Below are positions 45,058 to 56,311 of a DNA stretch of 64,000 nucleotides, in pieces. Under the pieces are notes generated by a model that made no database searches, had not been told where the DNA came from, and worked only from the letters and a program-made list of their open reading frames with translations. The translations under genes were made by a program, and so were the position numbers. Source of the stretch: Paratrimastix pyriformis (Eukaryota; Preaxostyla; Paratrimastigidae); contig JAPMOS010000001.1 of assembly GCA_027972325.1 (NCBI GenBank), forward strand, positions 157,001 through 221,000. Reading direction: 5' to 3'. Positions within the stretch are counted from its first letter, which is position 1, and each line of letters opens with the position of its first letter.

Positions 45058-47026
45058 ATGTCTACCCCAGCCACCGCTGCTGCTGCGGCAGCCGCTCCCG
45101 CTGCGCCCGTTGAGGCGGCCCCTGCTCCCGCTCCTGCTGCCATCCCCGCTGGTCGGCTTTTTTTTTTCTGGTGAAACCTTCAACACCGACTATCGTTCCC
45201 CATCCTTACCTCCTGATCACCACCCCGGTCGTCGTGTAGATGCTCCTTTTGTGGCGATTGGCGATCTTTCCCCGGCCATGAACGAGCAAACCGTCATTGT
45301 TCGCGGTCATGTTCACGACACTCGTGTGAAGGGCAAGAAGTTCGGTTTCATGGTCCTTCGCAAGACCTACGACACCGTCCAGGTCGTTGTCGGGGCCGAC
45401 CTTGTGCCCACCGTCCAGGGGTCCGCACACATGCCTTTCGCCTTCTCGTGCCCGCGCCTTCCATCATCCGTCCCTCATCATCTTCCGTTGTTCGTGCCGC
45501 TGTCTCTCGTTCTCTTCGACACAGCCTCACTCGTGAGACCATGGTTGATGTCGTCGCCAAGGTTTCCGTTCCCCCAAACCCTGTTCGCGGCACCACCTCC
45601 CCCATCGAGCTGCATGCCACTCAGATCATTGTCCTCGGCGCTGCCATTCGGACACCATTCGTTATGACTGATGCCATGCGCTCGGACAAGGAGATCACCG
45701 AGAACCCGGTTTGTTTGTTTTTATTTTCGCATCTCGTTGATATATTCATGTCAATTCAGTCTATTCCCCACGTCGAGCTGCCCATCCGTCTGGACAACCG
45801 TGTCCTCGACCTTCGCGTCTGCATCCTCTTGTTTTCGAAAGCGTCGAATCGGCTCATTTTTTTCAACATCGCTGGTACTATAGACCCCCGCCAACATCGC
45901 CATCTTCCGCGTTCGGGCCGCCATTGCCCAGTACTTCCGCGAGTACATGGTGGCCAACAGCTTCCACGAGATCAACACCCCCAAGCTGCTGTCGGGCTCC
46001 TCCGAGGGCGGCTCCAGCGTCTTCACCCTGAAGTACTTCGAGCGGCCCTGCTCGCTGGCCCAGTCCCCCCAGCTGTACAAGCAGATGGCCATCTGCGGCG
46101 GCGAGGAGCGCGTCTTCGAGGTGGGCCCAGTCTTCCGGGCCGAGGCCTCGGACACCCACCGGCACCTGTGCGAGTTCACCGGGCTGGACTTCGAGATGGA
46201 GATCCAGCGCGACTACCACGAGGTCGGCATCACCCCGGCAGCATACCCCCCACACACACAGCAGCTGTCCTTCATCCACATCTCGCCTCTGCCCGGTGTG
46301 ATAGTCGCCATCCTAAATCGTCCCCCTCTGCTCCCTCCCCATGCAGCTGACGACGACCCTGTACAAGATGTTTGTCTACGTCTTCGACAACCTGGCCGCC
46401 AAGAACCACAAGGAGCTTGAGATCATCAACGGCCAGCACCCCTTCGAGCCCCTCGTCTACGCCCGCGAGCCCGTCATCATCCCCTGGGAGGAGGGCGTCC
46501 GGCTGGTGCGCGAGATGGGCGGCCGCATGGGTGACGACGACGATCTCTGGTCTGTGGCCATGCCCATAGGGCCCTAGGTGGTTGTTACCCCGGGGCCTAT
46601 ACTCATCTGATTTCCTGCCTGTTGCGCCGCAGCTCGGACAACGAGAAGCTCCTCGGGAAGGCCATCCGGCAGCAGTACAACACCGATATCTTCATCCTGG
46701 ACGGCTTCCCCACCGCCGTGCGGCCCTTCTACACCATGTCCCGTCCGGAGAACCCCCGCTACGCCCGGGCCTTCGACTGCTTCCTCCGCGGCGAGGAGAT
46801 CACCTCGGGTGCCCAGCGTGTCCACGACGCCGTCCTGCTCGAGTCCAAGGCCCGCGCCGCCGGGGTTGAGCTGCCCCAGGCCTACCTGGACGGGTTCCGC
46901 TTCGGCGCGCCCCCCCACGGCGGCGCTGGCGTGGGCCTGGAGCGGGTGGCCATGCTCTACCTGAACCTGGGCAACGTCCGCAAGACGTCGATGTTCCCCC
47001 GCGACCCCAACCGGCTCGCCCCCTAG
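45058..47026 (+). CDS. DARS1: Cytosolic aspartyl-tRNA synthetase
   Basis: Charges tRNA-Asp. Seven exons: 45058-45151, 45240-45420, 45525-45708, 45760-45816, 45884-46222, 46347-46549, 46633-47026. They total 1452 nt, 483 residues, close to archaeal/eukaryotic AspRS. An Ala/Pro-rich N-terminal tail replaces the Lys-rich helix of animal enzymes. The anticodon-binding OB fold is at [19 protein letters not shown]. The class II core is [31 protein letters not shown], motif 2 [24 protein letters not shown], and motif 3 [11 protein letters not shown]; it ends [10 protein letters not shown]. Donors are GTCGGC, GTCCGC, GTTTGT, GTCTGC, GTCGGC and GTCTGT. Confidence 0.96.
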
Positions 47027-47809
47027 ACGCGGCTCGGCTTGTTAAATCGGCTGTTGTTATCGGACCATCATCATCCCTCCCTCCTCCTTCCCCCTCCCCC
47101 TTCTCTCGTTGCGTTTCGGTGAGACGCGAAAGATGTCGTTGCTTTGTTCTCTCTTGGGGTGGGCCTCTCTCTTGGGGGTGGGCAGACGTGTTCCGGGCTG
47201 TTCGACCCGGTTTCTTCCTCCATGGGATCCACCCTGAGACCGAACGTGTCCAGGGGTCCCCAGATCCATCAGCACATGCTGTGGCTTGGGATTGTCCTTG
47301 CTCTCCCGACAGGAGGGATGAACCGACCGCAGGTTTTGTCGACCCGAGCAACAACTCACGAAAGGTCGATGGTCTCCCCGTGGTGGTTCCCAGACTTCAG
47401 AAGCCAAAGTGAAACAGGGAGGGAAGGACGTGTTGGCCGGGCTGCGGGAAGCCGGGGAAGGGGAGAAAAATCCACAAGATAAAAAAAAACTCGCCTGAGT
47501 CCAGCGGCTGCTGGCCGGCCACGGGGTGAGCCCGTCCGTATCAGTAAGTACAAGAGAGGATTCCGGTCATCAGCTGCTTCGGGGCGCGTCGCACATGGGG
47601 GAAGGAGCGGGGGAGGAGGGGAGAGAGACGAATGAGCACACTGCGCCGGTTCTCGGGGGAGGGCGCGCACACCGTGCGGGGACCGCAGGCACAGTCCGGG
47701 CCCAGCGAAGAAGACAGGAAGGAAGGAAGATGGAAGGAAGACAGGAAGGGAAGACAGACGCCCAGGGGATGGCGGTCGGTGGAAACCGACCCTCTTAGTC
47801 GGAATTCGG
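47027..47809. other. No gene recognised
   Basis: Spacer between the AspRS stop and the stop of the minus-strand module gene. Pyrimidine-rich near 47070-47105; open frames on both strands lack motifs. Confidence 0.4.
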
Positions 47810-48233
47810 CTAGACGCGGCGATAGAAGCCGCACGAAGGACCGGCGCTGGTGTCGAGAAAGGGCATGAGAGTCGCGAGAAAGAGTCGGCATGAGTGAAGA
47901 GACAGAGCACGTACGCGAGGGAAGTGGATTCGTTGGGAGGTGGCGGTGGTGGTGGGCGCGGCGCACAGACGTCCAGTCGCGGCGACTCCCCTCGGGGCAC
48001 GTGTGCTTGAACCAGCCGTTGGTGTTGAAACCCTGCGAGGTCATGCCAGGGCGGAGCGGGGCGTGGTGAGGTGAGGGGACAGATCCTTCCCATCCCTCAC
48101 CAGGGCCTGGATGGATGGGTGACAGACCACGCAGTTGGGCAGCGTCAGGGCGTGGGCCTTCAGGGCCTCGACGTTGTCGCGCAGGTCGGGGCTGTGGGGG
48201 AGAGCGATCCAATAGACATTGATTGAGGTGAAT

Positions 48234-48264
<31 letters not shown>

Positions 48265-49337
48265 GGGGGGTTATGCGCACGGACCGGTGGCAGATGTCGG
48301 AGCCGTCAAAGTCGATGCCCTGAAGGAATTCCCAGGGATGCACGCGGCGATAGAAGCCGCGCGAGGGTTTGTTGCTGTGTCGTGGGGAAGAAAAGGGAAG
48401 GGGGGAGTGAAGTGAGGACGTGCGGCTGTGAGAAGATTTGGAGGAGGCAGTGCAGACGTCCATTGCTGGCGACGGCTTTCGTTGCAGTCGGACTTGAACC
48501 ATCCGTTGGTGTTGAAGCCCTGCGAGGAGGCAACACCAGGGGCGGAGAGGCGGAGGGGGCGTGGTGAGGCGAAGGGACGAGGAGACGAGGAAGGGAGGGC
48601 GGCGGCGGTGGTGGTGGTGGTGGCAGACAGACCACACAGTTGGGCAGCGTCAGGGCGTGTGCCTTCAGGCCCTCGACGTTGTCGCGGAGGTCGGAGCTGC
48701 GTGGGGCGGGAGAACAACGATATCGATCGCACATGTAGATGTGAGGAGGAGCGGGTCAAAAATGATGCGCACGGACCGCTGGCAGATGTCGGAGTCGGCA
48801 TAGTCGATACCCTGAATAAATTCCCACACGGCCGCGAGCCGATAGAAACCGCTCGAGGGATTTTCGCTGCATGGTCGAGAAAGGGTGGCAGGTTAGGACG
48901 GAGGACAGGGGCCCGGCGACGATGGGGCAATTACCGAGGAGAACGAAGGATGGCAGGGGGGGAGGAAGGGGAGGCGGTGCAGACGTCCAATGATTGCGGC
49001 GGCTTTCGTCGCAGGCGAACTTGAACCAGCCATTGGTGTTGAAGCCCTGCGAGGAGGCCACACCAGGGGCGGAGGAGAGGCGGAATCGAAGGAGATCATC
49101 ACTGATGAGCCAATGCCGCCAAGGTGGGGGCGGCAGACCACACAGTTGGGCAGCGTCAGGGCGTGTGCCTTCAGGGCCTCCACGTTGTCGCGCAGGTCGG
49201 GGCTGCGAGGGGAAAACAATAAATCAGACTGTTGTTGCCCACGAAATGATGCGCGCAGACCGCTCGCAGATGTCAGAGCCGTCAAAGTCAACGCCCTGAA
49301 TAAATTCCCACACAGCGGAAAACCGATCGGTACTCAT
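47810..49337 (-). CDS. Repeated GFNTNGWFK-module protein (PAN/lectin-like modules)
   Basis: Starts MSTDRFSAVWEFIQG at 49337. Each module is spread over three exons: one ending WEFIQGVDFDGSDIC, one LRDNVEALKAHALTLPNCV with a GTCTGT or GTCTGC donor, and one GFNTNGWFK followed by about 12 residues. Three modules are visible: about 49337-48970, 48870-48460 and 48375-47965. The fourth begins CGFYRRV and meets TAG at 47810-47812, whereas the other modules read GFYRRVHPWEF. The order DFxGSDI...LRDN...C-GFNTNGW(F/L)K resembles PAN/Apple-like carbohydrate- or protein-binding modules found in many protist proteins; that assignment is tentative. No signal peptide is seen. A short product of about 220 residues is expected. 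Confidence 0.65.
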
Positions 49338-49915
49338 TTGCGCTTCGATGTGACGACGACGAGGAAAATGCGCCAGTCTGGGGTTCTGGGGGCCGGTCAC
49401 GGGTCTGCCGTGCCCCCAAAAGGACAGACAACGACGCGGAATTTGACTTTTTCCGGACGGAGGGCCGGGAGGGGCCGGAAATGTCCCTTCCTCTGGCGGC
49501 GCCGGAGTATTCGGTGTTTTCTGAAATAGATATCGATTCAGCTTCTTTTGACGACGCAAGCAGTCTTTGTTGGAGATATGTCCGGACTATCGTTCTCTTG
49601 ACCTTTTCACCAGATCCCCGACCACTTCAGCCGCTTCCTTTCGTTAAAATGCCACTAAAGATACTTTTACTCCCAATCCCCAACCATCGCTTGGTCACTG
49701 GGCCGCCACGTGCGGGCCGCCACGAGCAAGGCAGGAAACGGAAAGAGCGACGACCTACTCCACCGGCCTATGAGACGAACTGACCGACTCCGAGGCTGCG
49801 AGAGGAATCTTTTTGACCCGGCTGCGCAGGTGCGAGACGGATGCTTAGTGAATAGTTCCTCGGGATCACAAGACTCGTCTCTTGGGTTTTGTTTTGCGTT
49901 GTTGACTCGCCCAAG
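49338..49915. promoter_or_regulatory. Divergent intergenic between module gene and poly(A) polymerase
   Basis: 578 bp with no supported exon. Less GC-rich than the surroundings. The promoters of both neighbours should lie here; I see no specific element. Confidence 0.4.
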
Positions 49916-51851
49916 ATGTCACAACGGGTCACAATCATCTCTGACAAACCTCCCACTCCATTAGACTTGGAATGTACCGGGAAAATGGTTCAGTTTATGC
50001 AGGACCAGAAACTGTTTGAATCAATGGAAGGCTCACAGTTGCGCGAGCAGGCTCTGGCTCAATTAAGTGATATTGTAAGAGCATGGGCGAAGAAAGTGGG
50101 CACAGAAAAGGTTCGTTTTCTTGCCACACCCCTGTCACGGGTACATTCCACCATAGGGTTATACTGAAGATAAGGGCTATGAGGCGAACGCTCGAATATT
50201 TACTTTCGGCTCGTACAGGCTTGGCGTCCACGGGCCTGGTGGCGATATTGATACACTTTGCGTGGGTCCTAACTATCTCGATCGGGACACCGATTTTTTT
50301 GTAACCCTCCTCGAAATGCTGGAAGAGGCACCTGGTGTCACAGAAGTCCAGGTCTGACGACCCGTTTTGTTTCCATACAGGGGCGACCTTCGTCGTCCAG
50401 GCCGTCCCTGAAGCCTACGTGCCCATCATCTCGCTCCACATTCTCGGGATTGATATGGATCTTTCCTATGCGCAACTACAAGTCTCCAATATTTCGGACG
50501 AACTGGACATTTTTGATGACAATCTCCTTCGCCAACTGGACGAGAAGAGCGTCCGTGCCCTTGGCGGTGTCCGCATCGTGAACTCGATCCTGCACCTGGT
50601 CCCGGACATGGACACCTTCCGGACCAGCCTTCGCATGATTAAGTTTTGGTCGAAGCGTCGCGCCGTCCAGTCGAACAAGCTCGGTTTTCTTGGGGGTATC
50701 TCCTGGGCACTGTTGACTGCCCGGATCTGCCAGCACTACCCCAAGGCGGCCCCGAGTTTTGTCGTGTGGCGGTTTTTTAAGATGTGGTCCATCTGGGATT
50801 GGGTCTCGTCCCCCGTGACGTTGTGCCCTGTGATCGATATTCACCTCGGATATGATGTGTGGATTCCCCAGGTCTGTCAGGCCCTCCCCCCTCCCCCTTC
50901 CCCGCCCGCGCCGTCTCGTTTCCGCTCATTTTGCTCTCTCCTTCTCTCTTCCCCTCACCATCCACCCCCCGGGCAGGGCGAGATGATGTCCATCATTACC
51001 CCGAACTACCCCTCCATCAACAGCACGTACAACGTGTCCCACTCGACCCTGGAGATCATCAAGAGCGAGCTGCAGCGGGGCCTGGAGATCTGTGAGGCCA
51101 TTGAGCGCAAGTCTGCTGGTGGTTCGTTGCCATGTGGTGGGGGGGGATTCGGCGGGAACGGCGGTGTCGTGCGTGCGTTTGTCTGTCTGCGTGTCTGGCT
51201 GTCTGGCTGTCTGTGTGTCTGTGTCTGTCTGCGTGTCTGGCTGTCTGTGTGTCTGTGTCTGTCTGCGTGCATGGCTGTCTGGCTGTCTGGCTGGCTCTTT
51301 CAAATGCATGTATTTTCAATGTGCGCTCCCCGCGGCACATGCGCCTGTCCCGCCACTGTCTGCCGCCCCTGCCTGCCGCCCCTGCCTGCCGCCCTCCCTT
51401 TCCCCCAGAGAGAAGACCTGGGCCGATCTGGTGGAGCCTGTCGACTTCTTCGGGAATTACGTCCACTTCCTGGAAGTCTCCTTCTCGGCCTGCGGGGAGG
51501 TCGAGCACCGCAAGTGGTCTGCACGCCCGGCTGCTCCAACCCCCGTTGTTCCTCCCTTCACCCCGTCAACTTCGCCCGACCCTCCTCCGCCCCCCGCCCC
51601 CGCCCCCTCCCCCTCCCTCCCCCTCCCCTCCCCCTCCCCTCCCTCCCTCCCCTCCCCTCCCCTCCCCTCCCCTCCCCTCCCCTCCCTCCCCTCCCCTCCC
51701 CTCCCCTCCCCTCCCCTCCCCTCCCCCTCCCTCCCCTCCCCTCCCCTCCCCTCCCTCCCCCATCGCCCTCAACATCACACCACGCTCGCCTGCTCATTTT
51801 CTGGGGGTCCGCCCCCCTGACCACCACCTCCTCCTCCCCCTCCTCCTCCCC

Positions 51852-51884
<33 letters not shown>

Positions 51885-52275
51885 CCCCCCCCCCCCTAGG
51901 ATCGGCTTTTCCGAGTCGCGTCTTCGCTTTCTGGTGATGAACCTCGAGCGGAGGCCCGGCATCCAGTATGTGCACCCCTGGCCCAAGGGTTTCGACCACC
52001 CCCCGCCCACGGCCAGCGCCGGGGCCTCCACCACCACCACCACCACCACCCCGGTGGCCACAAGCAGCCCCTCGGCAACCAAGATGACCACCTCGTACTA
52101 CCTGGGGCTGCGCATCTCGGCCGAGGCGCTCCAGGTGGCGGGCGGGGTGCTCGACATCCAGCCGGCCGTCGATGACTGGAGCCTGAAGCGGCTCGCCCTG
52201 ATGGGCCGCACCCCCACCATGACCGTCGACTGCCAGATTTGCAGGCGGTCTGTCTGACGGGCCGGGCGTGTATGG

Positions 52276-52363
<88 letters not shown>

Positions 52364-52395
52364 GACATGGGCATGGACATGGACATGGGCACGGA

Positions 52396-52430
<35 letters not shown>

Positions 52431-52947
52431 AGGATGCGGGGCTCCCAGCCTTGTGTCTTGGCTTTCACTCTCCCTCCACCTCGATTTCGTCCCTCCTCCC
52501 ACCCACCCGCCCGCCCTCCCACGCGCGCAGCTCGCAACTGCCCAAGTTTGTCTACAACGCCCCTAAAAAGACCATCCGACGCAAGCGGCCCCTGCCGCCC
52601 CCTCCGCCACCCCCACGCCCGAGCCCTCGCCGACGCCCCTCGGCACCCCCTCCGGCTCGGCTCTGCAGACGACCAAAGTCGCCCGGGCGGACCCGACCCC
52701 CGACCCCCCCGCCGCCACCGGCCCCGTCGCCGCCCCGGGATCCCCCGTGCCCCAAGGGGGCCGCCACCCGGACGCGAGCTCGGTGCTTTCCCCCCCGGGG
52801 ACAGCCACCCGGCACGTCCTGGTGCCTGTATCCCCCCGGGGGTCTCCACCCCCCGTCCCATCGGCCGCCCAGAGGCGCACCGTGACCCTGTCCCTCTCCT
52901 CGCCCGTGAGTGCTGCCCCTGTCCCTGCCCCTGCCCCTGTCTTCGCA

Positions 52948-53000
<53 letters not shown>

Positions 53001-53022
53001 CTCCGCCCCTGCGCCAAAGTGA
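49916..53022 (+). CDS. PAP: Poly(A) polymerase
   Basis: Nuclear 3'-end polyadenylation enzyme. Start [15 protein letters not shown] at 49916. Exons 49916-50110, 50157-50334, 50381-50871, 50977-51110, 51409-51516, 51900-52247 and 52531 onward. The nucleotidyltransferase core has [19 protein letters not shown], with two catalytic Asp in DID (Gly replaces the usual Ala before it), and the third carboxylate region at [15 protein letters not shown]. The central domain shows [17 protein letters not shown] and [15 protein letters not shown], then [18 protein letters not shown]. The RNA-binding domain has [16 protein letters not shown] and the [11 protein letters not shown] segment (52541). The Pro/Ser-rich tail changes frame near 52590, so the stop at 53020-53022 is only likely. 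For intron 2 a donor GTGTCA at 50335 keeps frame; the better-looking GTCTGA does not. Confidence 0.92.
52268..52435. repeat. (GGGCAT)n hexamer array in PAP intron
   Basis: About 27 GGGCAT units, some GGACAT, between the VDCQ exon and the LPKFVYN exon of poly(A) polymerase. Confidence 0.95.
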
Positions 53023-53439
53023 AAACGAAAGGCGTGATGCCGCCCGCCCCCCTGGGCGATCCAAAAACGATCGCCGGTGGGCGGGGTCGACACAGGAGAA
53101 AACCCGCTTTTGGCCAAACGGCCGTTCCCCCCACTAACCCGTCCGCCTTTCTTCCAGCAACGGCCCCACCCCACGTCCGAACCGACTCGGCACTGGGCCG
53201 GCAGTAAGGAAAGTGGCACCCGTCGGCCGTTTGCCGAAGGCTGCACGTACACGTAGTTGAGGGCGCGCCCGGGACGCCTCCGAACCGCCCGCCCCCGTCG
53301 GCCCGTTTTCGGTGGTTCAGTGTTGGAAACCCCTAAAAAAAACAGGATGAGCGCTTTTTTCCGGACGTCCCCTTGCTATGGAGGAGGGAGGGAGAGAGAG
53401 AGGGGGGGGGGGGGTTCTAGCCGCCCTCTCTTCCCCACC

Positions 53440-53830
53440 TCCTCGTCCCTTCGCCTCGCCACGCCCCTCTCCGCCTCATTGCCGCCTCTGGTGCGGCCTC
53501 GCAGGGCTTCAACACCAACGGCTGGTTCAAGATCGCGACGAGCGCCACCACAATTCACGTCTGCACCGCCTCCCCCCAAATCTTTTCACCGCCGCAACGT
53601 CCTCCCCCTTTCCCCACACACACACACACTCGCATCAATCAATGTCTATTGGATTGCTCTCCCCCGGCCCGTGCCCTTTCTCTCGACTCATGCCGGCCCA
53701 TTCTCTCGACTCGTGCCCTTTTTTCGACGCCAGCGGGGGGTCGGTTCCACCTCCACCGACCGCCATCCCCTGGGCGTCTGTCTTCCACCGCGGGCGGCAG
53801 CGGTATTCCTGGATCGGACGCTGACCCCAC
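53440..53830 (+). pseudogene. Inverted relic of a GFNTNGWFK module
   Basis: On the plus strand, GGCTTCAACACCAACGGCTG (GFNTNGWFK) near 53508 is followed by the intron-side sequence ATCAATGTCTATTGGAT (53638) and by CCACCGACCGCCATCCCC (about 53752). These correspond to minus-strand sequence at 48040, 48205 and 47790, in a different order from the intact gene. No LRDN exon is present. It is a rearranged fragment in opposite orientation, 5 kb away. Confidence 0.7.
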
Positions 53831-54211
53831 CACCAGCCTGACCGCCCTCCGCCCCTGTCCGGCCACTCAACCTCCTCCAGGGCAGCTCGTCCCGTCCCTC
53901 GGCCCGCCGACCACTGCCCTCGGACCAGCTGCCCCCGGGCTCCGCCCTTTGGTTCCGCGGCCAATCCGACTGGGTCACGCGGCCCTGGGTCAGTTCCTGC
54001 TGGCCCACCTCAGCTGAACATCAGCAAAGCCCCGAAGACATGCAGGACTTGCATGGACACAGGCGACGGCGGATTCATGAAAGAAAGATGCGTCGCGTCT
54101 TCCACTCCGGGGGTGGGGGTGGGGGGGGGGGGGGGGGGGGGTCATTAGGCCCATCGGAACGTGTCCCGCGCAACGCGAAGGCGGGAGGAACGTTTCTCTT
54201 CGCCTTGCGTC

Positions 54212-56311
54212 CTAGCAAGGATACAGCAAGGCTTGAGATTCGTCCCAGTCCAGGTTGGGGGCAGGCACGGCCAACTGCGCATGACCAAAGCAGCCATGTT
54301 CCCACTCCAGCAGGGGACAGGCCAGCACTACCTTTTGGTCCTTGCCCACCCCGTCCAGTTTTAGAATGCGCAGCTGGGGGGAGGCCAGCAGCAGGGACGG
54401 CGGCGCGTTGCTGATGTTCAGCTGGAGGTTGGCCAGCCGGGGCAACCCGCCCAGGGCCGCCGCCAGCTGGGGCCAGTCACTCGCCGCCTCTGGGGCGTAC
54501 AGCAAGACACGGTGCAGGCGGGCTCCGTGCCGGCCCAGCAAATCCAGCAGGCTGGCAGTCTGGCAGTGGCCCTCGATGGCCAGCCTGCGAAGCCGGGCCC
54601 GTTCGTCCAATTCCAGTGCGGCGATCCGACACCAAGACTCCGTGTTGGTCGTGGACTGATCATACACGGGACTCGCGCAGATGAAAGCCGCGAGGACGGG
54701 GCATCGCAACCGCAACCGATGAAGGTCGACATTGGAGCCCAAGGGAATCTGCAGGCGGCGGAGCCCCGGGGCCTCCACCGACAGGTCGAGCGGTGTTCCG
54801 GCATTGTTCAGCTCCAGCTGCAGGGTCTCGAGACGCCCCGGCAGCCGCAGGACGAGCGGGTTGGGCAGTTGGGCCACGTCCAGCTCGAGAGCGAGATCGA
54901 CCAGCGAATCACAGGCGCACAGCACGGACAGCAGGTCAGGGCTGGTCAGCCTGATCACGGGCAGGTTTCGCAGCCGCGTCGAACCGGCAAGCAGCCCCGG
55001 CAGCCAGGCCGGGTCCCAGGCCTGGGCATGCAGGATCTCCAGATCGGGCAGCAATCCCGAGAACCAATTGCTCACCGCCGCGATGTCGAGCACCCGAAGC
55101 CGAGGGCACTTCAGGGCCAGGGTGGTCACCTCAGCAGGCAGGCACAACTCGACCAGGGCGGGGCAGTCAAGCGTGAGAGCCGCCACACGGCCCAGTCGCT
55201 GGAGGTTCAGGTGCTTCATCCGGTGGCTGCCGATGTGCAGGGGCGGCCCGGATGGCAGGACTACTCCTCTGGGGAGGGTGAGGCGCTCCAATCGGTTGCA
55301 GATTCCGGCGGGCAGGAGGGCCGTGATGTCCGTGCCTGGCGGAACGTACCCCGTGAGCTCGAGATGGGTCAGCTGGAGCATGGCATCCAAGGATGTGTGA
55401 AGAACCACGAGGTCGGCAGTCGTCAGTTCCTGAAGCTCCAGCTTGAGACGCTGCAGGGTGCCTCGATTTGCATTCAACAGCTCGGCCAGGCGGGGCGAAA
55501 AGGGGACGCTGTCCAAGGTAAGGCGTTCCAGTCGGGAGAGCCATGCGCCTGGCAGGTTTGCAGGGTCCCACTCCGCAGTGATCCGGGTCATGCTGACTCG
55601 GGTCAGGTGGGAGGCAAACGGCATGAGGTTGTCAGTTTGGAAGACGCTGAGATCGAGCCTCCCAATGCCCGTCAGGTTGCTCAAGCGGTGAAGGCCCCGC
55701 CCATAGAAGATTACTTGAGCGCGCAGTGTCCGGAGGTCGACCAGGGGTGCCAGTGCCTCGGGATCCAATTCATCGCAGGTATCATGACACTCGCAGCGAA
55801 GGGACTGCAGGCGGGGACAGGAGCGGGCGATGGCGGCCATCAAGTCAGCAGAGATATAATTCTCCACACCCAGGCGCAGTTCCAACAGGCCGGGCAGATG
55901 TGGCAGGATGCGCTCGATGACGGGCTCAAAAAATGTCGGCAGGTGCTCCAGAATCGCCAGCCTGTCGTGTCCGCCAAAGGCCTCATCCACCCAGCCGGCA
56001 TAGGCGGCCTTGGTGCGACCGCAGCCGTACGTTGCGAGGTCCGGTGGATCGTCAAGTCCAATATCAACAGAGCGGAAGGAAAGTTTGACAAGGCCCTTGC
56101 ACGGGCCAATGAGGGCAGCAAGGACATCAGCGGTCAGGGGCTCATCGCCTAGATCAAACGAGAGTTCACGAGGCGTGCCACGAAAAATCAAGCGAATCCC
56201 ATGAGAAAGGCTCAGCAGTTGCACATAGGTAATAAGCGGGTGATCTGAGGCCCCCACGATACCAGGGAGGAGATCGCGTGGAAGCGTGGCAAAAAGATCG
56301 CCGAGTGACAC
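54212..56311 (-). CDS. Single-exon leucine-rich repeat protein
   Basis: One uninterrupted 699-codon frame, remarkable in an intron-rich window. The N terminus LFATLPRDLLPGIVGAS resembles an F-box-like helix (LP.ELL..I), followed by PLITYVQLLSLSHGIR and RGTPRELSFDLGDEPL. Irregular LRRs then run to the C terminus (LPHLPGLLELRLG, LSRLERLTLDSV, CPRLRVLDIAAV, LPGRLETLQLEL, LPRLANLQLNIS). No TM or enzyme domain. It may be a substrate adaptor of a ubiquitin ligase or a scaffold; the F-box reading is uncertain. Its LRRs are unrelated to the cassette LRRs of the kinase genes. Confidence 0.85.
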   Translation of the reverse strand: MSLGDLFATLPRDLLPGIVGASDHPLITYVQLLSLSHGIRLIFRGTPRELSFDLGDEPLTADVLAALIGPCKGLVKLSFRSVDIGLDDPPDLATYGCGRTKAAYAGWVDEAFGGHDRLAILEHLPTFFEPVIERILPHLPGLLELRLGVENYISADLMAAIARSCPRLQSLRCECHDTCDELDPEALAPLVDLRTLRAQVIFYGRGLHRLSNLTGIGRLDLSVFQTDNLMPFASHLTRVSMTRITAEWDPANLPGAWLSRLERLTLDSVPFSPRLAELLNANRGTLQRLKLELQELTTADLVVLHTSLDAMLQLTHLELTGYVPPGTDITALLPAGICNRLERLTLPRGVVLPSGPPLHIGSHRMKHLNLQRLGRVAALTLDCPALVELCLPAEVTTLALKCPRLRVLDIAAVSNWFSGLLPDLEILHAQAWDPAWLPGLLAGSTRLRNLPVIRLTSPDLLSVLCACDSLVDLALELDVAQLPNPLVLRLPGRLETLQLELNNAGTPLDLSVEAPGLRRLQIPLGSNVDLHRLRLRCPVLAAFICASPVYDQSTTNTESWCRIAALELDERARLRRLAIEGHCQTASLLDLLGRHGARLHRVLLYAPEAASDWPQLAAALGGLPRLANLQLNISNAPPSLLLASPQLRILKLDGVGKDQKVVLACPLLEWEHGCFGHAQLAVPAPNLDWDESQALLYPC

